From positions 1 to 64,000 of the forward strand of contig JAGFBZ010002555.1 in the NCBI GenBank assembly GCA_018398805.1: a stretch of 64,000 nt of DNA. The letters are read 5' to 3'. The notes below the pieces were generated by a model. That model was given only the letters and a program-made list of their open reading frames with translations, made no database searches and was not told the DNA's origin. Below, piece by piece: positions 33,747-45,292 of this stretch (position 1 is the stretch's first letter; every line of letters starts with the position of its first letter). The position numbers and the translations under genes were made by a program. The DNA is from Hirundichthys speculiger (lineage: Eukaryota > Chordata > Actinopteri > Beloniformes > Exocoetidae).

Positions 33747-33793
33747 CGTGAGCTAACATGAGTTAACGTGAGCTAACATGAGCTAACGTGAGC
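33744..33793 (+). repeat. Five-copy 10-bp tandem repeat
   Basis: Units alternate TAACGTGAGC and TAACATGAGC/T, repeated five times directly downstream of the BED relic. Confidence 0.9.
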
Positions 33794-34408
33794 AAGCCAG
33801 GAGCAACCCCCCCACTCTCCTCTCCTCCCCATCATCTCTCTCATCAAAAGCCTCCATGAGATTGAAAAAAAACCAAAACTACTGAACCTCATTTACTTTC
33901 ATCAAAGGCATTCATTTGAACGAAACCACAAGCCACAAACATTTAAACATAATTTCTTTGTTACTATGAATTGCACTTTTTCAGTTTATTTATACAGACA
34001 AGTCTAACTTGTGTCAGTACATTATGACCTGTGCATTATTTTTTACTGTCATTCAGGAATGAATTTTTTCAGTTTGTAATTTTGATGCATGTATTTCCAT
34101 CAGTTCAAGGAGCCTTTATTTTTTATATCAGTCAGTAATGAACCTTATTTAAGTTAATGTGAGATATCAAATAGGTTTGTTTGATAGTTTTACAAAAATG
34201 TTTGAGAGGCTTGCCAGTAGTTTTTCATTGGAAAAAATAAATATCTGTTCATTTAAAGAGTTAAAACTGCTTTTGGTTTTGTTCATAGTATTGATGTAAT
34301 GATCTTAGGTATATGTGTGTGTTATCAGTTAACGGTATGAGCCTTTAGGAGCTGAAAGTTATCGGTATCGGTTTTAAGAAAAAGTTATTGTGCATCCCTA
34401 CTTTTGGT

Positions 34409-35260
34409 CGACTCTATTGAACCATTAGATATCAATTTAGCACTTCTGCCCCTCTTGCAGTATGAAAAAGCAGCTGTTGAGTTGGCAACAGGAAGGAGAT
34501 AAAACTCTTGAGGGGTTTGAAGCCTGGGAGCCGCATGGAGATGATGTCAATCCCGTGAATGGGCTCAGTTGACTTCTCCGTGGGTGAACACATGCCCAAC
34601 AGGACAGTAAATAACAAACCCTGGATTACTAGAGCTGCTCTGTTAGAAAAAGAGAGGAAGGAGGACAGAGCTCGTGAGGAGTCTGCAGAGAGAGATGAAA
34701 GTTTAGTTAAAGTAGAGCAAGGAGGTTTATGGGGAAAAACTACGCTCCTGCTTGCTCCTGCCCTAAAAGACGGCATAATGAAAGTCTCGGAGAGACCGTT
34801 ATAGGTCCGCCTGGAGAAAGAAAGCTTTCTGCACCCTCTGGAGTTAACTTATTGCTCCGGGATAGGAGTTGAAAATGTGTCAATTACCTGCTTCAGGGAG
34901 AGAGGTCTGGATGCAAAACTCCAGCGTGAGCCTCCGTCTCAGGATCCCTTCACTGTGAGACCTGGAAATGACACGCGGATTACAAAATAAAAGCATGACT
35001 GAAGTCCAAAGCTGTAAATTCAAAGTTCACTGCAGGTTGAAAAGACTTGAATGTCTGAAAATATGAGATTATTTATCTTGCTTCATGTTAACAGCACTCT
35101 TAAATTCATCATCAATGTGTATTTTATGCCTTAATTAGCCATGAAATCTTAAATTGAGTAATTTACTGTTAAAACCATCGGTTGTTTTAACAGCCCCTTT
35201 TATTTCTCAAACTGCACGGCGCTTGTTACAGAGGCGGGAACAGCAGCGCTGAGAAGCCTA
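34409..35260. other. Intron 3 DNA with possible LINE fragment
   Basis: Frame 34559-34804 contains NNKPWITRAALLEKERKEDR, reminiscent of a region upstream of the reverse-transcriptase core in fish LINEs, but too short to be sure. Nothing else is recognised. Confidence 0.35.
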
Positions 35261-35358
35261 CTGATACTGATACTGATACTGATACTGATACTGATACTGA
35301 TACTGATACCGATACTGATACTGATACTGATACTGATACCACTACCGATACCGATACT
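35261..35358 (+). repeat. GATACT hexanucleotide microsatellite
   Basis: About 16 units of CTGATA with GATACC variants in the second half. Confidence 0.95.
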
Positions 35359-35559
35359 TTTTCATATCAAGCTTGATCCATCATGAAACTGCTGACCTTT
35401 TAGTGTTTTTGTTATTTGTTATATTTTCTCTCTGATTATTTTGTTAAAACCTAGAATACAATTTCATCAAACTTTATGGGTGACAGCAAAATACTTTATT
35501 ATCACAATTAACATTTATCTGTAAATATTCCTTGGAGTTGAATTGTTCTGTTCATAATG

Positions 35560-35700
35560 TTTTTTTCTAGTCCGGCTCTTATATCTTTCAATACTTGTGT
35601 AATTTTTTTTGCACTTAGTGAACTTTCCTGTTGCTTTAACTATAAATTTCCCAGTTGTGGGATAAATAAAGGATTATCGAATGTTATTTTATCTTAGATA
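35560..35700 (+). repeat. LINE 3' tail
   Basis: TTTCCCAGTTGTGGGATAAA, then TAAAGGATTATCGAATG and TTATTTTATCTTA, resemble the ending of fish LINEs of the Rex1/CR1 type. Confidence 0.65.
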
Positions 35701-36045
35701 ACGCCTTTCAATTGGATACATGACATGTACTGGGTTATTTCAAGGTCTTAATTAGATTTTTTTGAGTTGGCTCCAGTAACATATGACTTAAGTAACATGT
35801 ACTTTGATAGCTGATATGAACTGATGCTGAAATTGACCACTCTGATCTACTCTGACACAGGCTTCAATGAATTCGGACTTCGCAGCAGTCAGTGCTTGTG
35901 GGAGAGAAAAAAAGCTTGAGTATCGATCTTTTTACACAAGTATCTTTCAATATCAATACCAGCGTTGGTATCGATATTATCGATATTTGGATCGATCTGC
36001 CCAGCTTTAACGTTGACTGATGTACAGCTATCTGATTGGTCAGCT

Positions 36046-36083
36046 TTATATATATATATATACATATATATATACATATATAT
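36046..36083. repeat. TA/TACA microsatellite
   Basis: An uninterrupted TA run with CATA variants. Confidence 0.9.
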
Positions 36084-36144
36084 TGCTTTATATAAGTTTA
36101 TCTGACGTGGTACAGTTGTCGTAGATGTCAGAACTAACAGTAGA

Positions 36145-36285
36145 AACCAGAACCGTTTTTGTACCAGGCTGTAAAGGTGGTTAATTCTGCTGCAAAGTTG
36201 GTCCTGTTAACATGGAAGTCAATGGGGATTTGGTCTGTTTGGCAGCAGCACCTAGTGGCCAGTCGAGGAACTGAAAATAAACTTA
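36145..36285 (-). repeat. Dispersed repeat family N, partial reverse copy
   Basis: It contains ACATGGAAGTCAATGGGGAT and AGCACCTAGTGGCCAGTCGA, the reverse of motifs in 30700-31445. Confidence 0.65.
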
Positions 36286-39200
36286 CTTTTCTTATTTTTG
36301 GTTCTTTTTTTTTCCTTAATTACTTGCTCATCTTCAGTGTCTTTCACTTTTTTTGACTGAGAAGAAAACTTTTAAAGAAAATTTCACCAAGAATTTAGCG
36401 TTATTTCATGATTTTTCTTTTTTTTTTAGCGTATAAATCATAATTACAGTGAGACTCTAAGGACCCATTTGATGTTGTAGTACATCAAATAGCTCCTCTG
36501 TAGATTCTTCTGCTGTTCAAAGGGAAGACAGATAAATATGATCTTCCCATGGGCATCCTTTCTCTCTCAAAAGAATTGATGATGTTTCAGTAAAAAACAA
36601 TAAAAATGTTTCAGCATCGTTTGGTTTCAGTTTCACGGCTCACGACTGTGCCGTCATCATGACGTATTGGAGGAATGTCAAGCTTTTATTTTTATTTTGT
36701 GACACGCTTCAACCACACACATACACAAACAGATGATTACAACACTTATTTAAAGGATCTGCAAACAAAATACATCCTCCGAGCTGATCATCTCTATAAT
36801 GACTCACAGAAAAGACTATTGTCCTTGGCCTCGGCCACATCATTTATCTTTATTGATCATTCTCATTTTAAGCCCGTTTCTTGTGGTTTTTTTTTTTCTG
36901 TTGGCTCTAATGTTTTATTCTGTCCTCCTCTGCTGCCATGACTCATTTACCCAATAAAATCAGAGGAATTTGATTTAGTCGCATAATGTGATTCAACGAT
37001 GACACCCGTAAACGCAGTGAGATGTTTTTGGTGACCTCAGTTTATCTCGCAAACTCATTAAACAGCCTGAAACACAGACTGACAAAAAAAAGAGAGAGAA
37101 AGAGAAAGAGAGATTTGCTTGATCATTCATTCTGCTGCTGTTTTGCCTTTTAATCTCGTATATGACGAGGTGGTCAATAAATTTCACCTCAGACAATAAT
37201 GGATCAGAGTTTGGCTCTGGAGCAATTTTCCGTCAAGGTCAGCGATGCCTGGAGGGAAACTGCCTCCTCCTCAGGGTTATCCGAGGTCAGGAAAAGCTGC
37301 AGGACTAGAGTTTTGGTGCTTATTGCATGACACAGCAAGGTGCTGGACCAGAACCCACCGACTGTTCTACCTAAAGAAAAGAAATATGAATTTTACTCAG
37401 TTTTCAACATCTGAAAGGAGACGCGCCAAGCGGTGTCATAGTTTCCCACTGGGATACAGTAGAAAAGTGTCCCTTTAAGCCACGTCTTCCTAGATCTGTT
37501 CTTCGCAGGTGGATTTCCAGGAAAAGGTTGGCACCTAAACTCCAAACTAGGTAGAACTAGGTGGCTGGACTTCCATCGGGGCCGAAGTCCAACCATCGTG
37601 TTTCCAGTTACAGCTGCAGGTAAACTACCACCTAGTGGCGCTAGTGCACTGCTTTTTCTGTTTGTCAGCCGCCAGCAAAGTAGAGAAGAAGACATCTGAG
37701 AGAAAAAAACAAACAAACCAAAAAACGAGGAAATAAAAGAAGAAAAACAAAGTATGACTAGAAAAGCACTCGTAGAGTACAGACCTCCGCCAAGCGCAAC
37801 AATTCCCCCATATAGCAATTTACAGATGCCGATAAAATCTGCATTCTGGATCAGATCTGGATCAGCCTTTGAAATTTGATAGAGGTTCCCATTGTCAATC
37901 CCTGAGTCAAATTTAATGAGTTTTGGGCAATAATTAACGGAGATTTTGAGAAACAAAATTTCAGCCCCATTGACCGCAATGTTATCGAAAATTTGAAAGT
38001 GATCCAGAATCAGAGCTATAAGACCTCTGCTGGGACTTTATTACTGGTTTTTCTGGCCTGATTCTCACTCTGCAACGTCATATTTAAGGTGACTTTTTCC
38101 ATCAACACAGCTTGAGCTTTGGACGGTCTGGGTCCAGATGTTTTGGTCTACGCCTGAGTGCAGTTACGATGTCCAGACCGGGTGATATGAGGCGCCCAAA
38201 GCAGGAGAGAAAACCCAAATTGGTTTTAAACGGACTGCAGCCTGCAGATGCGTTTTGTTTTCGTCTCAGGTTTGGTCTTTTAATTCCAAGTGTCAACCTC
38301 CTCAATCAGTGAAACTAGTTGGTAAACTGAAACCAAGGATCTGGATTTCTGGATCTTCCAATGGACAAGCAGAAAACGTGTCTTACAGGAGTCCAACAGT
38401 GACACTCGGGGGACCAAGGATTGCATCAAAGTGTTGGTCACTGCAACCAGATTTAGATTTTAAAAAAATTAAGCCTTGCATGCGCACTCCTCTATTGATC
38501 AAAGTTTTAGACTCCCTTCCTACTTGGCAGGCGATCAACATCGACGTAAACCAACATCAACTGGGAGTCTAGTTATCCTACAGTATGTGTCGTGATGGAT
38601 TAATCCATTTGATTGGAAAAACAGCCATAATGGTACTCGGGTCTTAATGAAAAACCAATGTCAGAGAGGATGGGACAAACATTAACTGTTACACATGCAT
38701 CTAAAGGACGAGTCAAATCCACTTACCTTTGACTTCAAAATACATTTCTACAGTCCATGCAGCACAAGGAACTCATATAACTGCAGCTGGCACTGGGGTT
38801 TCCTCTGCAAACGCACGTCATGAATAAATGATTACATAGTGCAAAAGAAAATCCCGAACCCTCCGACTTTGGATAAATGTAGACAGCCAGGGAAGAAAAT
38901 CAAAACTGGAGCAATGACTTTACTGAAGAGGAATTCATTTCTGTCTTCAGTGTTTCTTTACCTGATGCAGAGATATGTCAAAGGTTACAGAAACACTTAA
39001 CTGATGCTTTTAGCGGCGAAAAAGAAGGAAATAGAAGAAGAAATGTTTGTCCAAAAAAAAAAGAAAAAATATGAAGAAAAAAACATGCACTTTTAATGCC
39101 ATAAAGTGTAGATTTGGGAGCTGTTTTGCACAGGATGAACAGCGGCGAGGGAGCGATGGGCTAAATGACTGAGCGGATGTCCTTTCGTCCTGACAGAGAC

Positions 39201-39337
39201 TCTTGTTTTGGGAGGATTAAATGATGTAATGATTGAGGTAAAGCATCTTTTTTTTTTTGCTTTCTGCATTTACATAAACATGCATTAAAGGGGAAACTGA
39301 CTCTGAATTTAAGAATGAATGAAAGCTACTGATTTAA
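36286..39337. other. Intron 3 DNA, no gene
   Basis: A 187-aa minus frame (37393-37956) is open, but its C-distal half covers mixed intronic DNA and its N-terminal half (about 37755-37956) reads like a dispersed repeat found in fish. No domain is recognised. The remainder is unassigned. Confidence 0.35.
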
Positions 39338-39627
39338 CCCTTAAAGTGCCAAAGTCGCAATATTGCGACAAGCAACATTGCTGATAAAAACGGGCTGTAT
39401 CTATAAATGTGAAGCCGAATCTTGTTATTACTTTTCACCAGGAGATGGCGGACATGTGTGCCTGTAGTCTGAGAACCATTTTTGGTGGTGGCGCTATTCA
39501 AAGTTTAGTGTAAAATGAGTTCGTAAAACACCCTCCAGGACAGAGATGCGCGGTGCAGCAGTGATGAAAATGCTCAGCGTAGCGAGAGCAGAACAGAGCG
39601 AAAGAGTGTTTTTTTCATTTACTCACA

Positions 39628-39768
39628 ATGCCGAGAGGTTGGTTTACCGTCCACGAAGTACTTTGTCAGGTTCTGGCTAACTCCGATTCTGAAGAGGACA
39701 ACATGCAGTTGTCCAGTGAAGCAGAAACTGACGGTAGTAGTGACGGCGAGTCCACGTGCCATAGTTAA
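39628..39768 (+). pseudogene. piggyBac transposase N-terminal fragment (46 aa)
   Basis: The frame reads MPRGWFTVHEVLCQVLANSD, then SEEDNMQLSSEAETDGSSDG and ESTCHS, then a stop. Basic-aromatic start followed by Ser/Asp/Glu-rich acidic clusters is the usual layout of piggyBac and PGBD N-termini. The DDD catalytic domain and the C-terminal cysteine-rich finger were not found downstream, so this is a dead remnant in a deleted element whose ends remain. Confidence 0.6.
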
Positions 39769-39978
39769 CAATCAGCACATCGTATATCGGATGCTTCACC
39801 TCAGCGTGGCCGGGGTGAAAACATTCTGCGATCTCCAAGCAGGTCGAGGTGTCAGGGGGGCTCATGACACCGCAAATATGGAAAAATGTAGCGGGATGAA
39901 AAGAACCGCTGTTTTCCTGGCAAACGCGGGAACAGTTGCGGGAAAGAAAACACACCACTAATGGTGCACCGGAAATCA

Positions 39979-40006
39979 TGGTGATGATGATGATGATGAT
40001 GATGGT
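39979..40006 (+). repeat. GAT trinucleotide microsatellite
   Basis: A run of GATGATGAT units inside the piggyBac-like element. Confidence 0.92.
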
Positions 40007-40670
40007 GGCTGAGAGTTCTTGAGTGAAGAGGAAGAAAGTGGAGCCTAAATTTTGATGAGCCTGTTGGTTTTAGTGGAGACGATCTGACAAATTCTGAGCC
40101 CATTTATTTCATCTCTTTTCCAAATTAATTCTGGAGCTTCATCACCAATCAAACAAATAGAAAAGGCCACCAGTTCTTTGAAAGGGAAATATTGAAACCA
40201 AATTCCAGATTTCATGATTTTATGATGTGATTGTCCCTGAAATGAAAGCTTTCATTGTGCATTAGGGTTGAGGAAAAATCTGAAATTGAGGACTGCTGGG
40301 CAGGTTTGGGCAGGTGATGTCACAATAATCAAATTAGACGACAAATCTACTTCCATTCCAAATTTTGGTTCATACTGAAATATTTCTCATTTACAGTATG
40401 TTTTTATCTCAAAACCACTTTAAAGTTATAGCCTTTTGAAACCTTGAGATCAAAATTGAACATTTTCCAATATGACCGCCGCCTTGTGACATCATAATAT
40501 GCAAATTATTTGAATAATTTAACTCCCATCACAGACTTTGAGTCATACTGAACAATTTTCTCATTGACAGTTTACCTTTATCTCAAACTGTTTTCAAGTT
40601 AGAGCCTTTTGAAATATTGATATCAAAATTGTATATTTTCTTGAAAAAACTCCAGCCCTTAAAGGGTCAA

Positions 40671-41460
40671 GTGGGACTTCAGTGGGAAAAGCAACAACAT
40701 ACATGTGAACCTGTCTGTCGTTCAGGCTCCTGGAAACTCCTTTAGAAGGGGGGAGCCGGCAGCGGCAGCGCGATCGGCGACGCCGGCTTCATCTTAGCGC
40801 CAGAAATAACAAACAGAACCGGCTGTTGTCACAATCTTGAGAGAACAGAAGATGGAGAGATCGGAGGATGCTTGAGAGAGAGACGGAGGGAGAGAAGGAT
40901 GGCCTGACAGGACGAGACTCCGGGCGAACATTACGTCTCCTCCGGGAGCAACAACCGCCACCGTGCCCATCCTTCTTCCCCTCTTCCTCCTCCCTTCATC
41001 ATCCACCTCTCTGCCGCCTGTCGGACTTGTACAGCTTTTACTTGCCTGTCAGCCCGTCCTGCTCCCTGTTTGGCCATTTGTGTCTCTTGGCGTCTCTTTT
41101 GGCGAGTCATTTTTCCTTCTCTTCTCTGCACCGTCACTGCTTCTGTTTTGCCTCGCTCTGGGCCTTCCCGGGAAGCTCTTTTATTTATCACATCTGTCCC
41201 TGTCTGGATTCGTCTCTTATCTGCTGTCCTTGCCTTATTTTCGTCCTCCACCTCTGCAGACCTGTTTTCTTCGGACTTTAACTCCCCTCAAACTAAAACA
41301 TTTTACTCCCACTGCCAGCTCTTCTCATTTATTCATTACCTTGCTTTATTTCACCAATCCTTCACTTTAACTAGAGAGAAATTAGATTTTTAAGGTATCC
41401 GCACTGATGTAGACATATTCATGTCCAAGCTGACCCGGTTAAATTAGATTTTAAGAGTGA
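40671..41460. other. Intron 3 DNA, pyrimidine-rich
   Basis: Several long open frames (for example 40868-41281) reflect a CT-rich strand rather than coding. No motif is recognised. Confidence 0.4.
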
Positions 41461-41479
41461 AGGCTCTGATGCAGCAGAA

Positions 41480-41770
41480 CCTCAGTTCTCTTGTAGCTGG
41501 ACCGAACCAGCGTCCTTCCCTGTACTCGCCTGTTGCTTTGAACTCTACCACAGTGAGCATTCTTTCCAGATGCATCTGACAGGGGTGCCTCAAGGTTTTG
41601 TGCCAGGGCCCCTTCTCTTTGCAGCATGGACCGCCTGCACCACTTCCTGGCCAGTTCTTCCACCTGTGATTATAACAAAAAAAAAAAAAAAAAAAAGAAA
41701 AACACCAAAAACACAAGACTCACATGCTGATTGGACCTTCAGACAACTGTACAATCAATAATAGAAAAAA
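41480..41770 (+). repeat. RT-motif module, copy 1
   Basis: It begins AGCTGGACCGAACCAGCGTC and includes GGGGTGCCTCAAGGTTTTGT, coding for GVPQGFVPGPLLF, a reverse-transcriptase motif of non-LTR elements. It ends in an A-run (41678-41700) and TGTACAATCAATAATAG. It is repeated at 41884-42172. Confidence 0.8.
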
Positions 41771-41784
41771 AAAGAGCTTAAATC

Positions 41785-41883
41785 AGTCGATCAACTTTAT
41801 TTATAAAGCACTAAGAGCTGAACACAAACATGGGGACAAATAGAAACACCACAAAATTATTAGCACGTCAAACCAAATATAAA
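41785..41883 (-). repeat. Reversed LINE-tail-like module, copy 1
   Basis: CAACTTTATTTATAAAGCAC, then TAAGAGCTGAACACAAACATGG, is repeated at 42744-42850. AAAGCACTTTATTTATAAAG-type sequence is common at reversed LINE ends. Confidence 0.65.
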
Positions 41884-42172
41884 ACAGCTGGACCGAACCA
41901 GCATCCTTCCCTGTACTCGCCTGTCGTTTGAACTGTTCCACAGTGAGCATTCTTTCCAGATGCATCTTGTAGTCTCCTGACAGGGGTGCCTCAAGGTTTT
42001 GTGCTGGGGCCCCCTCTCTTTGCAGCGTGGACCGCCTGCACCACTTCCTGGCCAGTTCTTCCACCTGTGATTATAACAAAAAAAAAAAAAAAAAAACACC
42101 AAAAACACAAGACTCACATGCTGATTAGACCTTCAGGCAACTGTACAATCAATTATAGAAAAAAAAAAAATT
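41884..42172 (+). repeat. RT-motif module, copy 2
   Basis: A near-identical repeat of 41480-41770, again encoding GVPQGFVLGPPLF and followed by an A-run. It starts directly after the tail-like module, with no spacer. Confidence 0.8.
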
Positions 42173-42743
42173 AAAGGTGAATTTCCGTGAGGTGTTCCGT
42201 GAGCCCATGTTGTCTCTGTATTCCCTTAAATGACACAGGGATAACATTGAAACGAGCGCCGTATATTCTCTAAATAATATTAGCAAATAACACAATAGAG
42301 GATACATTATTCAGTCCTCCGTCGCTACACAACAAGGTATACAAGTAATGTGAAGGTGGCCGTGACCGCCGGCATCGTAAAGTAAACATTGTAAAGTAAA
42401 CATCGTAAAGTAAAAGAATAAATGTTATGCAACAACGATGCGAATCCATGAAAAAAGTCTCAAACAAAGACAATAAGATGGTTTCGTAACATTTATATCT
42501 TTAAGAATTACGAAGATACTTACATTTGTAGCTAGCTTTTTTATCGCCATCCTTTTCGAAGATGTCTTGGTTAAATCACCCAGTGCCTTCTGGGTAGCCC
42601 TTACTTCCAAGGGTGGTGCTAGAGAATCTCAATTTGACGTTCGAAGAATCGGGACAGCACTGGCACTTAGCGGGAGCACGCATTTTTGAGATTGAGGGTT
42701 GAGATTGAGGGTTTAGGGAGGAACTGGAATTCACCCCAAATCC
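42173..42743. other. Intron 3 DNA between repeated modules
   Basis: A 570-bp stretch with no recognised gene; minus frames 42270-42473 and 42425-42610 lack motifs. Confidence 0.3.
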
Positions 42744-42850
42744 GTTGATTAACTTTATTTATAAAGCACTAAGACCTGAACAAAAACATGGGGACAAATA
42801 GAAACACCACGAAATTATTAGAACATCAAACCAAATATAAAACATAGAAA
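42744..42850 (-). repeat. Reversed LINE-tail-like module, copy 2
   Basis: It matches 41785-41883 over about 100 bp, then continues with AAAAACAAGAAACAAAAATA. Confidence 0.65.
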
Positions 42851-44060
42851 AAACAAGAAACAAAAATATATCAGTAAAAGCAATAAAATAATAAAAACAA
42901 TAAAAAACAAGCTCTCAAACGGCATTAAAAACAAAAGAGAAAATGATGAAGAGATGATGTCGGGGATGTTTTATCCCCAACATCATCTTCTCGTTGCTGC
43001 TACCTCAATATTTATCTCTTCACCACATCTACTGTTTGTGTTTTTCCCAGCGAAGGTCTGTGCTCGTCTCACATCTTAAATCACGTGTACTGAGAAAGCG
43101 TTGTAGAGTAGATTGTAGAGCGCTAATGTTTGCTCCCAGCATCGTAGAGAATAAGCGTCCCGCGGTTATCTGGCACGGATCTGGTTCGCTCCCTAAAAAT
43201 TAGGACGGTGACGTGTTCTCGTTCAGGTGCTGCTGTTATTGCAGGGATAAAGGGCAGGAGCGTGCACGAGCCGGGCAGTGCTCGTGGTGAACTGGGGCGT
43301 ATGGGAGTAGCTCAGCAGAGGTTAATGGAGGGGGGAAACTCCTTGTCATAGCTTCATCGTCTGAGGCGGCTGGGACCTGCTTACCTGTGGGCGCCACCTG
43401 AAAATTGCTTTCTGATAAAAATAGTGCTCAGCCACGGACCTGGCCCACTTTATTAGCTGTGTGCGGTGGAAAAGCCTCCCGGGTAGAGCGATGGCGGCGA
43501 GGAAGGAGGCGGGAGGGAGGTGTGGGGGAGGGGGGTGAGAGTCAGCACGGTTATGCAGTCTAAGCCTCATGCACAGCAAAAAAAGAAAAAGAAAAAACAC
43601 TCCCTTGTGCAATTTAGCCACCCTCCACCTCCCCACAAACGCACGTGTGCAGCCAGGTATAAACAATCTGACAGAGGCAGGCAGACATAATTGGGCCGGA
43701 CTCCCTCAGACCGGGCCGGCTCCGGCCAAACTCCCCACAGTTAACGGGGGAAAGTTGGGGGAAGTAAAACTTTGACATTGTAGATGTTTGGTGAGGACGG
43801 ATGAACGCAGCCCCACAGAGAGAAAGAGAGAGAGAGAGGAAATTAAACCCATAAATAAAACCCAAATTCTGCATCTTTTCACGTGTGATTTAACGGCGGG
43901 AACAGACGGGCTGGAGCGTTTTTATGGGGCTTCCTGAATGTGCTTGACAGCGAAGCTGGACTTCTACGATGGCCGTCCTCTCCTAGTCTGCTCCTCTGCA
44001 CCGATTAAAAAACACAGACAGATGCAGAGTTAAAAGTTCATGCAGATATTTCAAATACTA
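42851..44060. other. Intron 3 DNA, no gene
   Basis: A short GA-repeat (43822-43838) is present. Frames at 43346-43666 and 43614-43874 have no known motif. Confidence 0.35.
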
Positions 44061-44508
44061 CAGTGATCCCTCGCCAATTTGCGCTTTAAGTTCCGCGGTT
44101 TTAGTTATTCGCGGATTTTTCAGAAATATATAATATAATAAAAAAATCAAGAAAAAAATCACGGAAACATCACAGGATGTTGTGCGTGTTCGCTCACTGC
44201 AAAGAAATGTTGTGAGCCAGCCTGGCCCCTTTAAGAAGGTAGCCTTATGGGTAATGATGTGGGCCTTATGGGTAATGTAGTGTGTGTGTGTCGTGGGACG
44301 GCAGAACGAAAACTGGGTTAGATGAAAAGTGTAGTGAGCATCAACAGCAGCCCAGCGTGTATAGATTTACATTCTCTGTTAACCGACAGGAGCCCAACAA
44401 TACAACCTGTGTGATGTTACAAGTTCCTGCAGTGCCAGAATAAAGTTCCCGTTCCATGCAGAGAAAACCGGACTGTTTCTTTTGCTGTTGTTAGCATGTT
44501 AGCCGCCA
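44061..44508 (+). mobile_element. Family C element, right-truncated
   Basis: It starts CAGTGATCCCTCGCCAATTT after TA (44059-44060) and follows the family through ...CTTTTGCTGTTGTTAGCATG. The right terminus is missing. The right edge is approximate. Confidence 0.8.
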
Positions 44509-44788
44509 CATGCATGAGCTGTTCATGAATGCAAGAGCAGATCGGATCCACGCAGGTTCACTGAAACTGGAGAACATGAAGGATCAAAGACTGATTCAGC
44601 AGAAACCTGGATCACGCGAGTAAACCACAAAGACTCGAGTCCAGAGACTCTGGACTCAATGAAATATGTAGGTCCAGGAAAAATGTACTGAGGAAACATT
44701 TTTGGGGGGAATTGAGAAACATTCGGCACGCTCAGCTCATCTTTCCTGCAGCCACGAAACGTCCTGTTGACTAAATGTGGCCCAGATT
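44509..44788. other. Short unassigned intron DNA
   Basis: Nothing is recognised. Confidence 0.3.
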
Positions 44789-45292
44789 AGTGCTGGGCGG
44801 TATGACCAAAAATTTATAGCACGGTATTTTTCAAAATTATATCGCTTTCACTGTATTTTTTTGTTTTTTTGAAGTCACAACTGCGTGTTTACCACACATT
44901 TTCTAATAATTTAGAGAGGAATTGCTGCAGTAAATTGGCTTAGAATGACCTATTTTACTGTCACGAGGAGTGAATATTGTAGCCTCCCGCGGCTACAACT
45001 TTAGCTCGGCAACATTTGCAGATTATTGTAGTTTGTTGGACGTCGTCTTTTTTAAATCCAAAGACACGGCTCTTCGTTTAGGAAGAAGTTCCTCAGTTTC
45101 ATGTTTGCCTCCAGTGCAACTGCAAAACAGTCCCCGGTCAATGTTCTGTGGCACTTATGTTCCGCCGCAACAGTGTTCCCAACGTTGTGTACGCTACAGT
45201 ACAGACCCACCGGTATTACTGGAATAAAAAAAATTCATATCATAAGAAAAATGAACACCGGTATTCGGTATGAACCGGTATACCGCCCAGAT
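44789..45292 (+). mobile_element. hAT-like MITE family M
   Basis: The left end TAGTGCTGGGCGGTATGACC and the right end GAACCGGTATACCGCCCAGA form an inverted pair. The right-most bases are eroded, so no target duplication can be read. An internal GGTATT/AATACC theme is typical of such MITEs. Confidence 0.72.

Larger units (their letters stand above)
33143..34400 (+). mobile_element. hAT-like element family L (1258 bp) with BED-finger relic
   Basis: The ends are TAGGGGTGCACGATAATTAT and AAAGTTATTGTGCATCCCTA, with an exact 8-bp duplication CTTTTGGT (33135-33142 and 34401-34408). It carries a frameshifted BED finger (33572-33746) and, directly after it, five tandem 10-bp units. Confidence 0.92.
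39338..40666 (+). mobile_element. piggyBac-like element relic (1329 bp)
   Basis: The left flank TTAA (39334-39337) is followed by CCCTTAAAGTGCC. The right end CCCTTAAAGGG is followed by TCAA (40667-40670), probably a mutated TTAA. Inside, a short frame starts MPRGWFTVHEV and has acidic SDSEED clusters, as in piggyBac transposase N-termini (39628-39768). The catalytic core is missing. Confidence 0.72.

Noticed and set aside
37393..37956. Longest open frame in the window (187 aa, minus strand)
   Set aside because: It has no recognisable domain or splice context, and its N-terminal part overlaps what looks like a dispersed repeat. A single long frame is expected by chance in 64 kb.
40868..41393. 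Overlapping 100-137-aa frames in three phases
   Set aside because: Multiple simultaneous frames on a pyrimidine-rich strand indicate composition, not coding.
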